From Auricularia sp. M13 (taxonomy: Eukaryota > Basidiomycota > Agaricomycetes > Auriculariales > Auriculariaceae), in the NCBI GenBank assembly GCA_037042915.1, contig CM073193.1, forward strand, positions 4,216,001-4,280,000: DNA of 64,000 nt, given 5' to 3'. Numbering within the stretch: position 1 is the stretch's first letter; each line of letters starts with the position of its first letter. The translations under genes and the position numbers were made by a program. The notes beneath the pieces were generated by a model, which worked only from the letters and a program-made list of their open reading frames with translations, made no database searches and had not been told where the DNA came from. This document shows positions 33,811-46,730 of this stretch, in pieces.

Positions 33811-35426
33811 TCACTGCTTGTGTACGATAATTTGTCCAGGTTCACCCTTGAGCGTTCTAGTAGTCTTGCCCTTTTCTACGTGCTCTTCTACCATCATGGG
33901 AACGATTGACTGTCGCTTGACCTCGTCGTCCAACCGATCCTCTACGAATGCATGCGATAGCGATAGAATCGTAGCAAAGATCTTGCCGAATTTACGCCCA
34001 GCGAAGGGAACAAGACAGTATACGTCTGAAAACGTCTCATGCTTGCAGTTTACTAAAGGCTTATCAGCGCTTCCATCTGAAGTTGCAGAACTCGAGAAAG
34101 ACGTACTCAAAGTGAACAAGGCAGAGCGAGCAGGCCATTTCTCAGCAAGCTGTTCGACGACAGGGAAATGCGCCTTCCACAACGTGAAACCTTGGGAATT
34201 GAGTATGCAGAGCGGTATGGACTCGCGATAGGATGGCGGCATTGGTCCCGGAATCGCCAGCGGCTCAAACCAGGGGTCGAGCGCCAATGCGTGAGAGAAA
34301 GGGATGTCTGTATGCCCCTCGGGCGGCGGCGATGACAGGATGGATAACACTGTACATCCACCAAAACTGTGGCCTGCAAGCACAACGCGCTCATTGACAT
34401 GTGCCAGATCCTTCCAAGGGGCAGCGTCAATTTCTCCGCCATCGAGCTTCTGAACAGAGGGCGTATTGCTCTGCACGATGTCGGAGAAGACAGAGTAGGC
34501 GGTGTATATCTCAGAGCGGCGGAACTCCAGCTGTTCCACGTAGAGCGCGAACTGCTTTGGTGTCGACTCGCCCCAACTACGACTCCCGTCAGCCACCGTA
34601 GCAGTCCATGTAGCGATGAGGAACGTACTCAATGTCATCCTTGCCGGCATAATATCTTGGCTGCCCGTCGCGCGTCATGAAGAGCATGCCGGACCGATCG
34701 CGGTGCTCCATGGCAAGGACAACATATCCTTGTGAGGCTAGATTGGAACAGAATTGGCTGGTTCAAGTCAGAACTTGGAGGATGTCATCGGCTTGATATG
34801 TAGGAACGTACCTATACATTGTCTTGCTGCCTGCTAGGCCGTGAGAGAAGATCGCAAGCCTCCAGCGGTTGTCCTTCGCCTTCAAAGGTAATGCATCTTC
34901 ATACACAGGTATCTATGTCCTTGAGTGCTGAGTATAATACGTGGTATTCGTCGCGGAACCAACCTTCAGGCGCGATGAATACAGCCAAGTTACCAGGCCC
35001 TGAGGGACACAATGAGCACCGCGTGTAATCGCGAGAACCAGCGAATGACGGCATACATATTGCCCATGGGGAGACGCCTAAAGCAGGCATGAATGAGCAA
35101 TTCAAGAGAGATGGGGGCATCCAGGACGCACCAGTGAACTTTGCGACGCCCGTGACACTCGCGCTGAGTGGTCTCCATAGTCTGTCAGGCTCCGTTCCGC
35201 TACAGTCGTTGCGTTATGCTCACTGGTCAACCCATTGTGTACCCCTTGGGCTGTCCTTCGCAGACACGTCTGCTGGATAATACACATTGAACACCACCGC
35301 ATCCATTTCTAGCAGATGCGAGCCATCTTTCAGGCGCGCGACACCGAACTTGCGTGCCGGCTCGACGGCGTGTACGAAAGTCGTCAGGCCCACACGGTAT
35401 GGGCCAGTTGGTTTGGGGAGAAACAT
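33811..35426 (-). CDS. Platelet-activating-factor acetylhydrolase family esterase
   Basis: Starts MFLPKPTGPYRVGLTTFVHA, the usual N-terminus of this fungal PAF-AH/plasma phospholipase A2 group. Middle exons encode FNVYYPADVS, LAIFSHGLAGSKTMYSQFC, and GYVVLAMEHRDRSG. The nucleophile elbow is LAGHSFGGCTVLS, with DPWFEPLA as the Asp region and a His expected in NCKHETFSDV. The C-terminus is basic and ends GQIIVHKQ. No signal peptide is evident, so a cytosolic role on oxidised or short-chain phospholipids is likely. It lies 94 bp upstream of GlnRS on the same strand. The join near 34570-34610 was not fully resolved. Confidence 0.82.
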
Positions 35427-35568
35427 CGTGAGTTGGAAAGGAGGCGCGCATGACGCTGACGAAGGATTGCCAACACTTTCCGTGCGGGCGCCGCAGGGGC
35501 GCCGGCGGTATCGTTAAAAATGAGGAAAAGCAAACGGACTCGACATTGACAAAGCCGGCTATGGCAAG

Positions 35569-35640
35569 TCCATCGTGGTCTAACGGTTATGATTCGCGTC
35601 TCTCACACGCGCGACCGGGGTTCGACTCCCCGCGATGGAA
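35569..35640 (+). tRNA. tRNA-Glu (anticodon CTC)
   Basis: A 72-nt cloverleaf. The acceptor stem TCCATCG pairs with CGATGGA (35633-35639), with discriminator A at 35640. The D arm is GGTCTAACGGTTA. The anticodon stem CGCGT/ACGCG encloses the loop CTCTCAC, which places CTC at the anticodon. The T arm CGGGG-TTCGACT-CCCCG is perfect. There is no intron. A and B boxes are present, and a T4 run follows. Confidence 0.96.
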
Positions 35641-35641
35641 G

Positions 35642-35645
35642 TTTT
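35642..35645 (+). terminator. RNA polymerase III terminator
   Basis: TTTT one base after the tRNA discriminator, with further T-rich sequence beyond. Confidence 0.75.
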
Positions 35646-36790
35646 GCTTTCCTTTTCTTTTAGCGGATCATCGTCGACGATCGGCACGAAGTCCGAGCCC
35701 TCTTTCGTGCTGGCTACGCTGCCGCTCCGCCTCTTTTCTTTCATGATCTGCGTTTTCTATGCTGTTTATGATTTTGGGGTTGTCTAGCTCGGGCTCTGAA
35801 GCTGCTCCTGAGCTAGAGGGCAAGCTATTTGCTTGACCCTTGGACTCGACTAAGCATGGCCCGACACGTTCAACGTGGCCTTCCAGGCGGCACTTGCGAG
35901 ATGCTGGCGTAGCTGACTGGGGCCTAGCTGCGGGAAATGGCAACGTCAGAGCAACGTCTTATATCTCGGCTGGCACATCATACACAGCACTATAGGCCGG
36001 CAACTCAAGTTGCGTCTCTTAGTCTTCTGGATGCGGACGGCGGCCCAGACGGTGGAGCGTGGTTTTCAAGGAGGCATCTGGAGTGTTGCTCGCCTTGACC
36101 GGTATCGCAATCCGTGGTAGAAGCGCACTGGCGTGTGGCTGCCGCATCTTGTGCCCGAGGCTATCTAGCTGCTGGTCGCACTGGGGTGGCGTACGATGTT
36201 GGAATAACAGTCCGGGGCATACGCGCAATCATCGCGCAGAGCAAGAACACCGTGTCCGACGTTCCCATCGCGCACCCGGTCTACTCGTGGCAGAGCGCCT
36301 CCGCAGTATATAGTATCTCTTACTGCTTGGTTTTTCACGTTTCATTTCAAGTCTCCAACTCTAGGCCGCGCACTCCTGTGTCTGGTATCTCACCAGCCGT
36401 CGGCTTGGGCAGACTCTCTGTGGGCCATGGACTGACATGACATCGCTGGTTCATGACATATGGTATCATTGGTGCCGTGCGTAGAAAGCCCCATCAAGAG
36501 GGAAACCAGAAACATTCGCTCAATCGAAGCCAAGAACCTAATCTTGGCCAAAGTTTTTCACAATATCACAGCTTGTATTCAGGTGAGTCTAACAGCCGCT
36601 TGCAAGTTGTATTCGACATGAGGCGAACCGCGCAAATTGCGACTTCTTCTAGCCCAAGATTTTACCTTCATTGAATGTATGACGACCAGATCAAAAACCG
36701 GGAGTTGGGATAGGAAATGCTATATAACCCACTGAAGAAATTCGGGAATAGGGACGCCCCCAGCTCTCGTTCCTCAGACAACTCGTTGAG
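35646..36790. other. Intergenic region, tRNA-Glu to BRCT gene
   Basis: 1.15 kb. Contains a TATA-like CAGTATATAG near 36305 and no reading frame that I recognise. Confidence 0.4.
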
Positions 36791-39212
36791 ATGTTCAAGG
36801 GGACTTGGTTCCATGTACACGACCATGTACCTCAAAGGGACGACCTGGCTTTACAGCTCCAGGTGAGAACTGGTGTTCTTGGAGCATGGACTTCCAGGGG
36901 CTGATTCTTGAGCAGGAGAACGGCGGTCGCATCTGCTACAAAGTGTCCAGAGCGGACGTAATTCTTGTAGACCGATCACGCTGCACATCGCGCATAGACT
37001 CGGCCTCCGAGTCGTCCGCTAAGATCGTTGACTATACTTGGGTAGAGCATTGCTTGCGACAGGGACGCCGCCTACCGTATACATATCAACCTTCGACCCT
37101 GGACACCGGCAAGGCACGCTGCTGACGTGAAACCATGTCAACTACTCACACGATCTGGCAGCGCAAAGTACCTTGTTCCATGATCGTTGATGAGCCTCAA
37201 GACAGCGCGCCAGCGGCGAAGACCTCGCACACGATTAAGTTACCTCCCTCGGATATTCGCGTTGGACACCCCTCAAAGGGAGCTGTCGTGGGATCAGGGC
37301 CATCTCCAACACAGCTGCTTAGAAACCTCTGGTCATCCCATTGCCAGACACGCAACTTCTATCTTTCTCCCCAGCCATCGGCGGGAGGGTACAGCATCCT
37401 CCATTGTTGAGAGAGTATTTTGCCCGGTTTGTTACAGCGGTGTGGACTATAGATCCTCACACCGGCATGTCAAAACTCGGTCGCGATGTCCGGAAACTGG
37501 TGAGTGCCTTGCGATCCCCTCCTTCGCCACATACGTGATGAGGACATCCATATTCGCAGCTCCCAAATCTCTCTCGATTCTCGTTATACAGTTGGTATTA
37601 CAAGCACAAGAGGCAGGCAGACGACGCAATGCAGCACGCTTTAGCAGCACGAAGAAGAAGCAAGATCATTGGATTTGGCAGTGTTGACGACGAAATCGAC
37701 AGGACACTCAGATCACGCAACACCGACGCGCCCTCATCCCTCCGTCCCCCAGTAGCCGACATTGCCTTGGCACGTGAGATTGCGCAACCAAGTCGGTCCC
37801 GCGCAAGAGGACCCCCAGGGTATCAATCCCCGACATCCAACGGCTTCCGAGTGAGGAGCCGAACTCGCCGTTACGAATGGGTTCAGCAGAGCCATTGTCG
37901 ACCATGCGGGTGGGCCATTCGGACGTTGCATCGCTGCTCGAGGCGCAGGGACAGCCGGTTCTGCCCAAAGACCCCAGCTTTGCATCGAAGATTGCGTACT
38001 TCGACGCGGTTCTGAAGTGGATCCTCGAACGCGAGCCCACCGCTACGAGAGCAGCAATCGGCTATTACATCTGTGCGCGAGGCCGAGGTCGGGTAAGATA
38101 GTCCTACTTGACCATCCAGTTCAGTTACTGAGCTTGTGAGCAGTATGCCCCTCGCGCATTTGAGACGGCATACAGAGGCATGTCCCACCGGCACCGGTAC
38201 CACGAAATTAGAAAAAGCGTCCTGCAAAGATGGCAGACTGTGAGCTCCGCCCATTGCTTTCCCTGGAGATTGTCGTTGAACGCTCGGTCATAGGGCGAAT
38301 TAGGTCCCCTCAGCCTCGACGATGCTTCGGCTGTTTCGCGTGCTAGCAATCTCTACGCAGTTGGGAAATCGCCGAATGAAGAGGTACGGGTATGGAAGCC
38401 CAACCATGGGAACATCTACTTCATCCATACTGACGTGAGCAGAGCCCAGCGATCGTCAGTGGCGACCATAAAAACAGGCGCAGGAGCCTTCGGCGACTCG
38501 CCAAACAACCGGTAGTATATGTAAGCCGCACCCCGCCGTTTTGCTGCTCGAGCGCTCACAATACAACTCCCAGGATCACTCAGCAGTTGGTTTATCTGTT
38601 GAAGATTGGGACGAAGACGAACTCGAAGAATCGAACGAAGACGACGACGAAGCACGCAGCGTCGGAAACACGCCACGCAGACTGCATGATGAACTCGAGC
38701 TGCTATTCGAGACCGGCAGCGGCGGCAGTTTGGAGCCAGAAACGCGCAACAAAGTCAAGCCCAAACTACCCGCAGCAGCTGGACAAGACGTTGAAAATGG
38801 CGACCGCCAGAGCACAGAGGACGACGACGAATCTGACTGGGCGACAAAGTCAGACGAGCCCGAAGACCGGGATGCTGACGCAACGTCGAACGTGGAACCA
38901 GGAGCTAGCATGACGGCCGAAGAAATCCAAGCGATGACCCGTTATCAAATGTGGTTCGAGGGGTTTGCAGCCCGGATTAATCTGAAAGCCGAGACGGAGG
39001 AGTGGGACGCGAAGAGGGCCGTGTTCTGGTGGCAGATGGTCCATAAGGCAGGTCTTGACTCAATCACAAACGCGCATGTATAACTCACGAGGTTGTCTTT
39101 GACGCAGTTCGGCCGCGATAACGAGTTCTGGGAGAGGCAATACGCACTGAGGAGGCGAGAGATCGAGAGCGCCGTGAACAAGCTGAGGGCCCGCACGTCG
39201 TACCATGACTGA
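36791..39212 (+). CDS. BRCT-domain protein with acidic C-terminus (exon joins partly unresolved)
   Basis: Exon 1 (36791-36862) reads MFKGTWFHVHDHVPQRDDLA. A 53-nt intron joins to ENGGRICYKVSRADVILVDR, and SAKIVDYTWVEHCLRQGRRL follows. Together these look like a full BRCT fold, including the Trp of the last helix. Further downstream pieces are IVDEPQDSAPAAKTSHTIKL, PKDPSFASKIAYFDAVLKWI, a long acidic stretch near 38600-38900 (EDWDEDELEESNEDDDE) and a helical end EFWERQYALRRREIES. An N-terminal BRCT followed by long disordered sequence is reminiscent of Rap1-type telomere proteins, but I see no Myb domain, so no function is assigned. Exon joins between 37090 and 38540 are uncertain. Confidence 0.55.
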
Positions 39213-39352
39213 GCCATCCAATCGCCATGCATCCGTTTGCTGTCCATTCGAACTTGAAACTACTGCATCCAGAAATAAAAGGATAAGCCGATACGTCTAT
39301 CCGCATTATACAAGCAATATGGAAAACAAAACTTCCGACCCACTGAGCAGTT

Positions 39353-42075
39353 CTACTTATCCTTCTTGTTTTCGCCCTTCTCGTCCGTCTCAAGAGGCTC
39401 GAGCACCTGACCGTACTCGTTCACGCGAGTCGGGTCGATGCGGTATATCCAGCGCTGGTATAGGAAAACGAGGAACACGACGTCGTCTGTGTTCAACGTC
39501 AGTGACAGCAGGGATGAAGGACGAGGCGAGGCGGACCGCGGAAACACGCAAGGCGGTGGAGGAACGGCATCTTGATGCAGAATGCGAACAGATCGTCGAC
39601 GACGGTGCTGAGCGTCTTGTAGACCATCGCCTTGATCGGCATATGCGCGACACTCTGCGCAGAAGGTCATTCACTGCAGCTGAAAAAGGAGTGGGTCGTA
39701 CCTTGAGCTTATAGTTGATAATCAACTGTGGCACAAGCTGGACCTGTAGACGGGCATGTCAGCAACGCTAACACTACTCGAGAAACTCTTGAATCAAAGA
39801 TACGCACGAAACCAAAGGCGTATACGAAAGACGTGAGGGTCGAGATGGTAAAGCTGTACCCTGTAGCGATGCTGCTAAGCGCACATAGTCATTGCGCCGA
39901 AAAGAAGAAGAGAACGTACAGCCGCGATGAGTTTCGTAGATGAGCGAGTAGATAGTGTATCCAGCGAGCAGCGGAATCGTGACATATGAGACGTAGCGGA
40001 ACGCCAGCTTGTCGTACTCCTGAGTCTTCTTCTCGTCCTCGCTCAGGACATGCTTGTCTGAGGAATGCAATGCGATCAGCGAGGAGAAACGAAAAGGACC
40101 AGAAAGTTCGGACCCGTGATAGACAGCGCGAAGGGCAGTCTAGAGCCCTCGGGCGCTGCAACGAGACGAATGTCCACGGCCTTGGTGATCTGTGCAGAAT
40201 ATTGACTGTCAGCAACATAGCAAAGGACGGCGCTGAGCTAGTACGTGCCTTCCATGCTTCTATGACCATGCCCATGCCCTGGCCGAACAGGATCATCCAG
40301 CTAGATCACGCCGTTAGCTAGACCTACGCGCGACGATCCAGTACTGCGACACACCTCGTTTCCGCGTTGTTGTCAATCAGGTAGAGCAGGATGATCAACT
40401 GCACAAAGACGTTCGCGACGATCTGCACAGTGTGAGAGGAGCTATGGTGAAGCGAATAGCACAGCTGCTCACCGTGCTGTGTGACAGGGGCGAATCAGCA
40501 AGACCACAAGCGCGGGGAGGGAGTGAATACATACCGGACAGAAACGCCGACAAGCTCCTTCTGCTTGCGCCAGTGCGTCACGTCATTCTTGAACGCGAGC
40601 ATCTCGAAGACCATGTGCAGGATGCTGACAAGCGCGGTGAGCGCGAGGAAGTACGGGTTCGTCTCGAGCAGCATGCGCTTGATCTCGTCGATCTCGCTCG
40701 CGCTGCCCTGCTGCGCCGCGTTCTCGAAGCCGACGGTGAACGAGGCGAACATCTGGAACTTCATGTACGACATGGGCTGTAGGGTGATCTCGAGAGGCAG
40801 CACGGGCGTCGTAGTATTGATTTCGATGTATTGCGAGGACAGCTGTGGACTGCGTTAGGGCGGGATTATAGGAATATGAGACGGTGGGCGCGCACATGCC
40901 AGAAGTCGTTGGGGAAAACGATAGGATAATAATATCCCCTTGATCCTGTGGCGTCGCGCATGTCGGGTACGAGGTCAATATCTACAGCAAGAGTGTCAGT
41001 ACCGTGCAACGCAATCATCAATCGCACTTTACATTGCTGGAGAACTGGGGCCATGCGCGTCCATGGCACCTCTGTCGAATCCGAGACCAGGCCAAGAGTC
41101 AGATTCTAAGCGGGATTTGAGCGAATTTCTTGGGCAGAGGGTTGTCCGGCTCACCGTGTGCCAGTGTGATACGATGCTGCCTTGGTCCTAAGCTGGCGTT
41201 CAAGGCCAACTCTCGAGCTTCCTGAACGACATACGACTTCTTCAACCTCGGGCTCGGAATCTTCGCTTGCGGACAAAAGGTTCTTCTCTTTGCGAGCCTT
41301 CTTCTTTGCGATATACCGCGTTAACACTATGAAATGCAAATGAGCTCGACATGCCATAGCTGATGACGCTACTCACACTTGCGCGTATGCGATACGAGCT
41401 TGCGGTTGAAGCCAGGACTGGTAGGATCTGGAGACGATCCATTGGCGCACAGGAAGGTATGCGCCCAGAGCGAAGCATTGTGCTGCACGCTCTGCGCCCT
41501 TATTCAGCAAGGAGCTGAGCACCAGGATAGTCATTGCGCACAGGCGGTATGGGCACATCCAATTTCTTTATTCTGTGGTCGTTCCAGTCGCCGAATGTAA
41601 TATTCTCCCAAACGAAACGCGGCAGGTCGGCGTCCTCTTTCTGCAGCGCCCGTGGGCGGTCTGGCCGGAAGAGGTCTGCGAACGGCGACGTCGATATGAA
41701 GACGTGCATGTTCATCGGCGTGCCCAGCGGCCATGCCGGACTGACGTTGTCGGGCGGCAGGTCAAATGGGTTGGGCGCGCCGGGGACAGCTTGGTGCACG
41801 GTGCCGTCCGTCGTGACAGCCGCTGGCGGGGCGGGCGCGGGCTTGGGCGCAAGCCATTTGGAAATGAATTGCACGGCCATGTACATTAGAATAATTCTTA
41901 ATGGGCGCGCAGCCAGTCAGCTTTGGGCTGGTACGGCGCAATTGCATATACGGGGCTCGTACTTTTGGGCGTTCATAAGAAACGTGTTCCATGACGACTG
42001 CTCTTCCTGCTGGCGGCCGCCCTGCGGCGCGGCAGCGGCAGCGGCAGGAGGGCCTGTATCCTGCGGTTGCGGCAT
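39353..42075 (-). CDS. CLPTM1-family ER membrane protein
   Basis: Starts MPQPQDTGPPAAAAAAPQGG. The first helix after an intron is IILMYMAVQFISKWL. Diagnostic segments follow: FVWENITFGDWNDHRIKKLD, the luminal beta-rich part (YYPIVFPNDFWH), a multi-helix C-terminal half with LAFRYVSYVTIPLLAGYTIY and QLIINYKLK, and the family end DDVVFLVFLYQRWIYRIDP then TRVNEYGQ. CLPTM1 and CLPTM1L are ER membrane proteins implicated in lipid scrambling and receptor trafficking; the fungal role is inferred. It has many small introns, not all of them placed. It converges with the BRCT gene with 140 bp between stops. Confidence 0.9.
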
Positions 42076-42481
42076 GTCGACGGGAACGCTGTGTGCGGCG
42101 CTGCAGCTGGCGAAGAGACGCGCGTGATCCTCGGTTCCGAGTCCGCTCCCGGCTCCGACACGCGTCTTCTCTTCCTCTCATCGATCGCTGTCCGGGCTCT
42201 ACTGCTGCTAGCTTGCGTTGATCCTGCCTGCTCTTAGCCTAAAGCATCAATTTGCCACAGACGACCAATGTTTCTCTTGATCAGAGCACTGGAAGCGGCC
42301 GCCGAACGCACTTGCAACGGGCGCCCTAGCGCATATCGCATCCTTGCTATGCACCTGGCAGATGCCATCTCTCGGTCCCTCCCTTCTGGACATACATAGG
42401 CTATTGCAAGCTGCTGGTGGCTGAAGTTTTCTCCATTCTGTGCTTGTTTCGCTTTTACCCTCGTCCCCCGTGTGGAAATCT
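42076..42481. other. Divergent intergenic region, CLPTM1 / membrane protein
   Basis: About 400 bp holding two promoters. No clear TATA box or repeat. Confidence 0.4.
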
Positions 42482-44372
42482 ATGGTCATGCTTTTTCTTC
42501 TTCTTGCACTTCATCTGGTCTCTATCTGTGACCACGGAAACTCAGCATTTGCTCAGAGCCAGGATTCGAACTGGAAATATATAAAAGCTGACGATAGCGC
42601 CGTGACTTGGATACCTCCGTTGAAGACTGGGGGGAATGTCGTGGACTGCTTGAACCCACAGGGGTGCCGCGACGAATGGTGGGCCACATATAATTCTTGC
42701 CGCTGTGGATCAATCCGTATTTATTCTCGCAGGCGTAGGGTGGATCTCACTTGGCTTGGAAGCGGCTCCTACATTGTAACCGGTGCGCCGTCGCACGCAA
42801 AGGTTTCTTTGACCTTTCACGGTGAGATCTCAATAGCGCTTCCGCCATGGACGCTGAAATAGATCACATACAGGTACTGCAATCGAAGTGTACGGTGGAG
42901 CCAGTCCTCTGTCAGGAATAGGTCTCGCCAGTATAGACGGCGTATTACGCAATATTTCTTTCAAAGCCGATACAAGGTCTCGAAATTTGACAACCTTCTC
43001 GAATTTGTCCGCAAGCTCGTCACACACCCTTACCATCGTGTTCAACGATTCTCCGGAAACCGTCCTTGGCTTTGAGTACTTCAGAGTACAAGAGCAATTG
43101 TAAGCCCTGCTAAGTGCCGAAATTTGTTGCTCATGTTGGCATGGATGACTAGAAATGCTAGTCCATCTCAGACATCAAGTAGTCAAACCGCCGAGCCGAA
43201 GCCATCTGGCAAGACATCCATCGAATTTCGCCGGTTGACTTCGGGAAGACGGATTCTGGAACGATGACAGTCGACGTCACCATCAGGACAACCGTTTCCA
43301 GGTGGCGGAAATACCGGAGAAGGAGACGCGAATAGGTAACCCCAATGCCCAAAACCCGACAGCATCATTTGGCTGAATGGTTCATTGCAGCGCTGAACCT
43401 GTGTCACCGAATATCCCCGTCACCATCATCAACAGCATCCCGTCAACTATCACCCCACTCCCTTCAGCAGGCGGCCGGAGTGGGGCGGAGCCATCGACTA
43501 CCGCAAGCGGCTATCATGGCCTCAAGCACTGGCAAATTGCGTTGCTCGTAGTACTTGGTCTCATCACACTGTTTATTCTCTGTTTCCTGGCTCTGCGGTA
43601 CTGGCGTCGATCCCGAATCCGCTCAAACCCCCTGGTGTTGGACAACAGTCTGCCGGTCGAAGTGAAATCAGTATTAGGAACAGTCGCGCTGGACAACCGC
43701 GAAGTTACGCCCTCCACCGGCCCTGACTACGTCTTCACGCGACCGGGCTCGAGCGTATCCACATGGCGCGACCAGCACTGGCGCAATTCGCGCATCGGCG
43801 TCTCGCCCTACCTATACCAGCATCCTGCGCCCTACCCCGAGAGCACGACAGACCAGTCCTCGCACATCGATCCAGTCCCTATACCCGCACGCCGCTCCAT
43901 GCTGGCAACTCAGCCCCTCCCTGGGGCCGCCGTAGTTCGCCAGATCACCTCGACGAAAGGCGCGTCCTCAAAGTGCAGAACCCAGACTTTCGTTCGAACG
44001 CGTCTACCACCGAGACGGAAACACCTCATTGACGACAATACGGCCGAGTCTTTATCCTCTCTCTACTACGCTCCTTATGTATTGACGTTCTTTACGGCGT
44101 TCCAATGTAAATCGCCCTGTATCATACTCTCCATAAAGCTCATCGTCGAGTCACAGCTGAGGCTGTGGTCGCACATTCGGCGTCGACGTTCAATTACAAA
44201 CTTCCAAACTTCTCATGCGCACAAGTATTGCGGACAACCACTTCATTTCATCTATGCTACAAAGCGAAGCGGGAGCAGGCATCGAATCTGCAGTTATATA
44301 CATTGCGGTTCTGAAGCACCATGGAGGAGGGCGAAAAGGGAACATAGCAAACACCTGACAGACTTACAGTAG
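42482..44372 (+). CDS. Secreted-type single-pass membrane protein, unknown function (3' end uncertain)
   Basis: Starts with a signal peptide (MVMLFLLLALHLVSICDH). The ectodomain contains WIPPLKTGGNVVDCLNPQG and, after an intron (42821/42874), GTAIEVYGGASPLSGIGLA and HTLTIVFNDSPETVLGFEYF, the two-lobed beta pattern common in Agaricomycete surface proteins. A Ser/Thr/Pro-rich stalk leads to one membrane helix (IALLVVLGLITLFILCFLAL) stopped by RYWRRSR. The cytosolic tail has many Tyr, Ser and Pro. The exact C-terminus is unsure: one frame stops near 44032 (ending TTETETPH) and the one with the helix runs to 44372. Function unknown; a sensor-like role is speculation. Confidence 0.6.
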
Positions 44373-44449
44373 AAAAGGAAGGAAGCACGACAGCATACAG
44401 CACTGAGCAGCATAAAAGCATATAAGGGGGTAGAAAAGGGGACGCTCAT

Positions 44450-46577
44450 TTATTTGAGGGGTCGGCGGGCGACCTTGTCAAGCAAGACATCGAGTTCGAG
44501 GAAGTTCTGCGCATCGTTGGCAAAGCGACGGTGCTTCTTGCTACTCTGGTGCTGCACGCCATCTTCAGTAAAGAGCAACAAATGAAGGCGAAAGAAGAGA
44601 GACCGACCTCTTTGATGTCGTCGAAGCGCATGCGGCAGTTCTCGCAGTAGCCGGAGCGCTTGTTCTCCTCGCGCGCCTGGACGCGCACCTTGAGCGTGTT
44701 GGTGGACTTGCTCTTCTTGAGGCGGCGCGCGTTCGCGTTGGGCGGCGGCATGCGTGCGCGATCCTCGTCCTCGTGACGCACCGGGACGTTCTCCTTGTCA
44801 AGCTCCATGAGGCTCGGGTCGACGTTCGGGTTGCCCGCGGTGAGCATCGTCTCCAGCCGCAGCTTGTCGCGCAGCGCAGGAGGGAGCGTCACGCGGCTTC
44901 CTGGGCCGATCGCGAGGCCGCGCAGAGCGCCCGCGAAGCTCGTCGTCGACGCCGCAGTGCTCGTGATGCTCACGCTGTTGGCCGACGCGGCCCAGTACGC
45001 GGTGGAGTCCGCTTCAGTCCCAGGCGCAGGCATGCCGGACTGCGCGTATCCAGACGCGTCGGGATTCTCTTCGAGCCCAAGAGTCAGGGCAGTCGTGTGC
45101 TGCACCGGCCGCTGCTGCGCGCGGCGCATGTCGCCCAACGACGCAGCACGGCGCAGCGTGCCCATCTCCACCGCGCGTTTCTTCAGCGCAAGCTCGCGCT
45201 TCTTGGCCGCAATCTGCTCTTCGTAGATACGGGACTCCTCCTCGCGCACCCTGCGACGCTCCTCGGCCTTCTTGTCGAACGGCTGGAAGGGGCAATGGGA
45301 ACGCGGATCGGCATACAGTGTCGGCCAAGTCTCGCCTTGGCGAGGCTTCTTGCTCGCGCCCTCAGGCTTGGGGACGCGCGATGGAGGCGGGTATTCGTGT
45401 GCAGCGATGGTGGCGAGCTCCTGGCGGATGTCTTCGATGAGTACGTAATGGCTGCCTGGCTTGAAGTATTTGAAGTCGTTTCTGCGTGCAGTGGGATCGC
45501 GTTCTGTTGTGGCGCCGCGAAGACGTTCAGTCTGCAAGGAGCAGTCCGAGATCCTTGCTCGGGTCTCTGCTAGTGCCCAGACGCATAGCCTTTGGCCTAA
45601 GGGTCGCAGGAGGAATAGTCTTCTGGGTATGCGCGGCGAGAAGTGTTTGACGGGCGCTTGGCTTCGTTAAAGCAGCAAGAGTCGAGGCAGCATGTTTGAT
45701 AGAAGCTGGTTGCAGCTGTTTCGCGAGGTGCTGCCGCTTCTTCGCGGCGGCAGCGGCAGCATCGGGTTCGTCAAGCAGGCGGTCGAGAATGGACGAGAGT
45801 TCTGGAGCCCGGTTAGCGAGACGGTATGGACGACGGTATTGACTCACTATCAGAGCTCCAGATTTTCTTTTCCAGCTGTTTTGCTCGCGCTACGAGTCCG
45901 AGGTCGTCGGTGCTGCATGGACGGAAGCACGTGAGACGACGGCAAACGGCGAAGTGCCACGCGTCGAACGCACCGTCCACGCAGCTTAATGGGGCTCTTG
46001 AGGCTAGCAAAAGCGTTCTCCTTGTCCTTGTCTTTGTGCTCGCCGATCTGCTGGTTCGTGATGAGGTGCGTGACGGCGCTGCTGAAGGCGGGTTCGATTT
46101 TCTGCCAATGCCAAGCGGTCAGCGCTAATCGAGTCGAGCGCGGACAACGAGCAGGCATACCCCGCCGAGCGCCAGGACACGCGGCGCCAGGGCGTCCCTG
46201 ACGGCGGGCTCGAGGTCGTCGAAGTAGAAGGTCCAGCTGGGGAAGGCCTGGGTGTACTTGACGCGGAACTCGACCTTCTGGCGCTCGCGCTCCTCGCGGC
46301 TGAGCTTGACGGGTGTCGCGTGCTCGCTCTTCGGCCGCTTGACGGCGCGCCCGGCTGGTTCCGGCGACCGCGGCCGCTTGAGCGTCGCGGCGGTCGACGC
46401 TGGCGAGGGCTTCAGCAACGCCAGGGGCTTGCGCTGGGCAGGCAGGGAGAGACCAGACACCGCGCGCACGTCGAGCATCGCGCCGCTCGCCACTGTGTCG
46501 GACGGTGCGGTGCCGCGGGAAGGAAAGGAGAGTGCGGATCGCTTTGCTTCCGGGCTGAGGTCAATTCGTATCGGCAC
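44450..46577 (-). CDS. DBF4: DBF4, regulatory subunit of CDC7 kinase
   Basis: Starts MPIRIDLSPEAKRSALSF. The N-terminal region is basic and Pro-rich, followed by the BRCT-like motif N (FPSWTFYFDDLEPAVRDALA, then SSAVTHLITNQQ). Motif M is NDFKYFKPGSHYVLIEDIRQ. The C-terminal zinc finger is SGYCENCRMRFDDIKE, joined by an intron to HQSSKKHRRFAND. This gives C-x2-C-x9-H-x5-H, as in Dbf4 motif C, and the acceptor after GTGCAG is chosen to satisfy it. The stop is at 44450. DBF4 activates CDC7, which phosphorylates MCM helicase to fire origins. It is tandem with the ZIP gene, 153 bp downstream. Confidence 0.9.
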
Positions 46578-46730
46578 GTGACCTCAACCGCGTTAGACAC
46601 ATCAACCGCCACATTTATAAGACCACGCGTTCGTCCGCGTCGTACTATCAGGGCGAGACAGACATCATCAAAGTAATTTCATTCCATTTCTTCGTTTCAT
46701 CGGGAATACAATTCATGTTCATGTCGCTCA

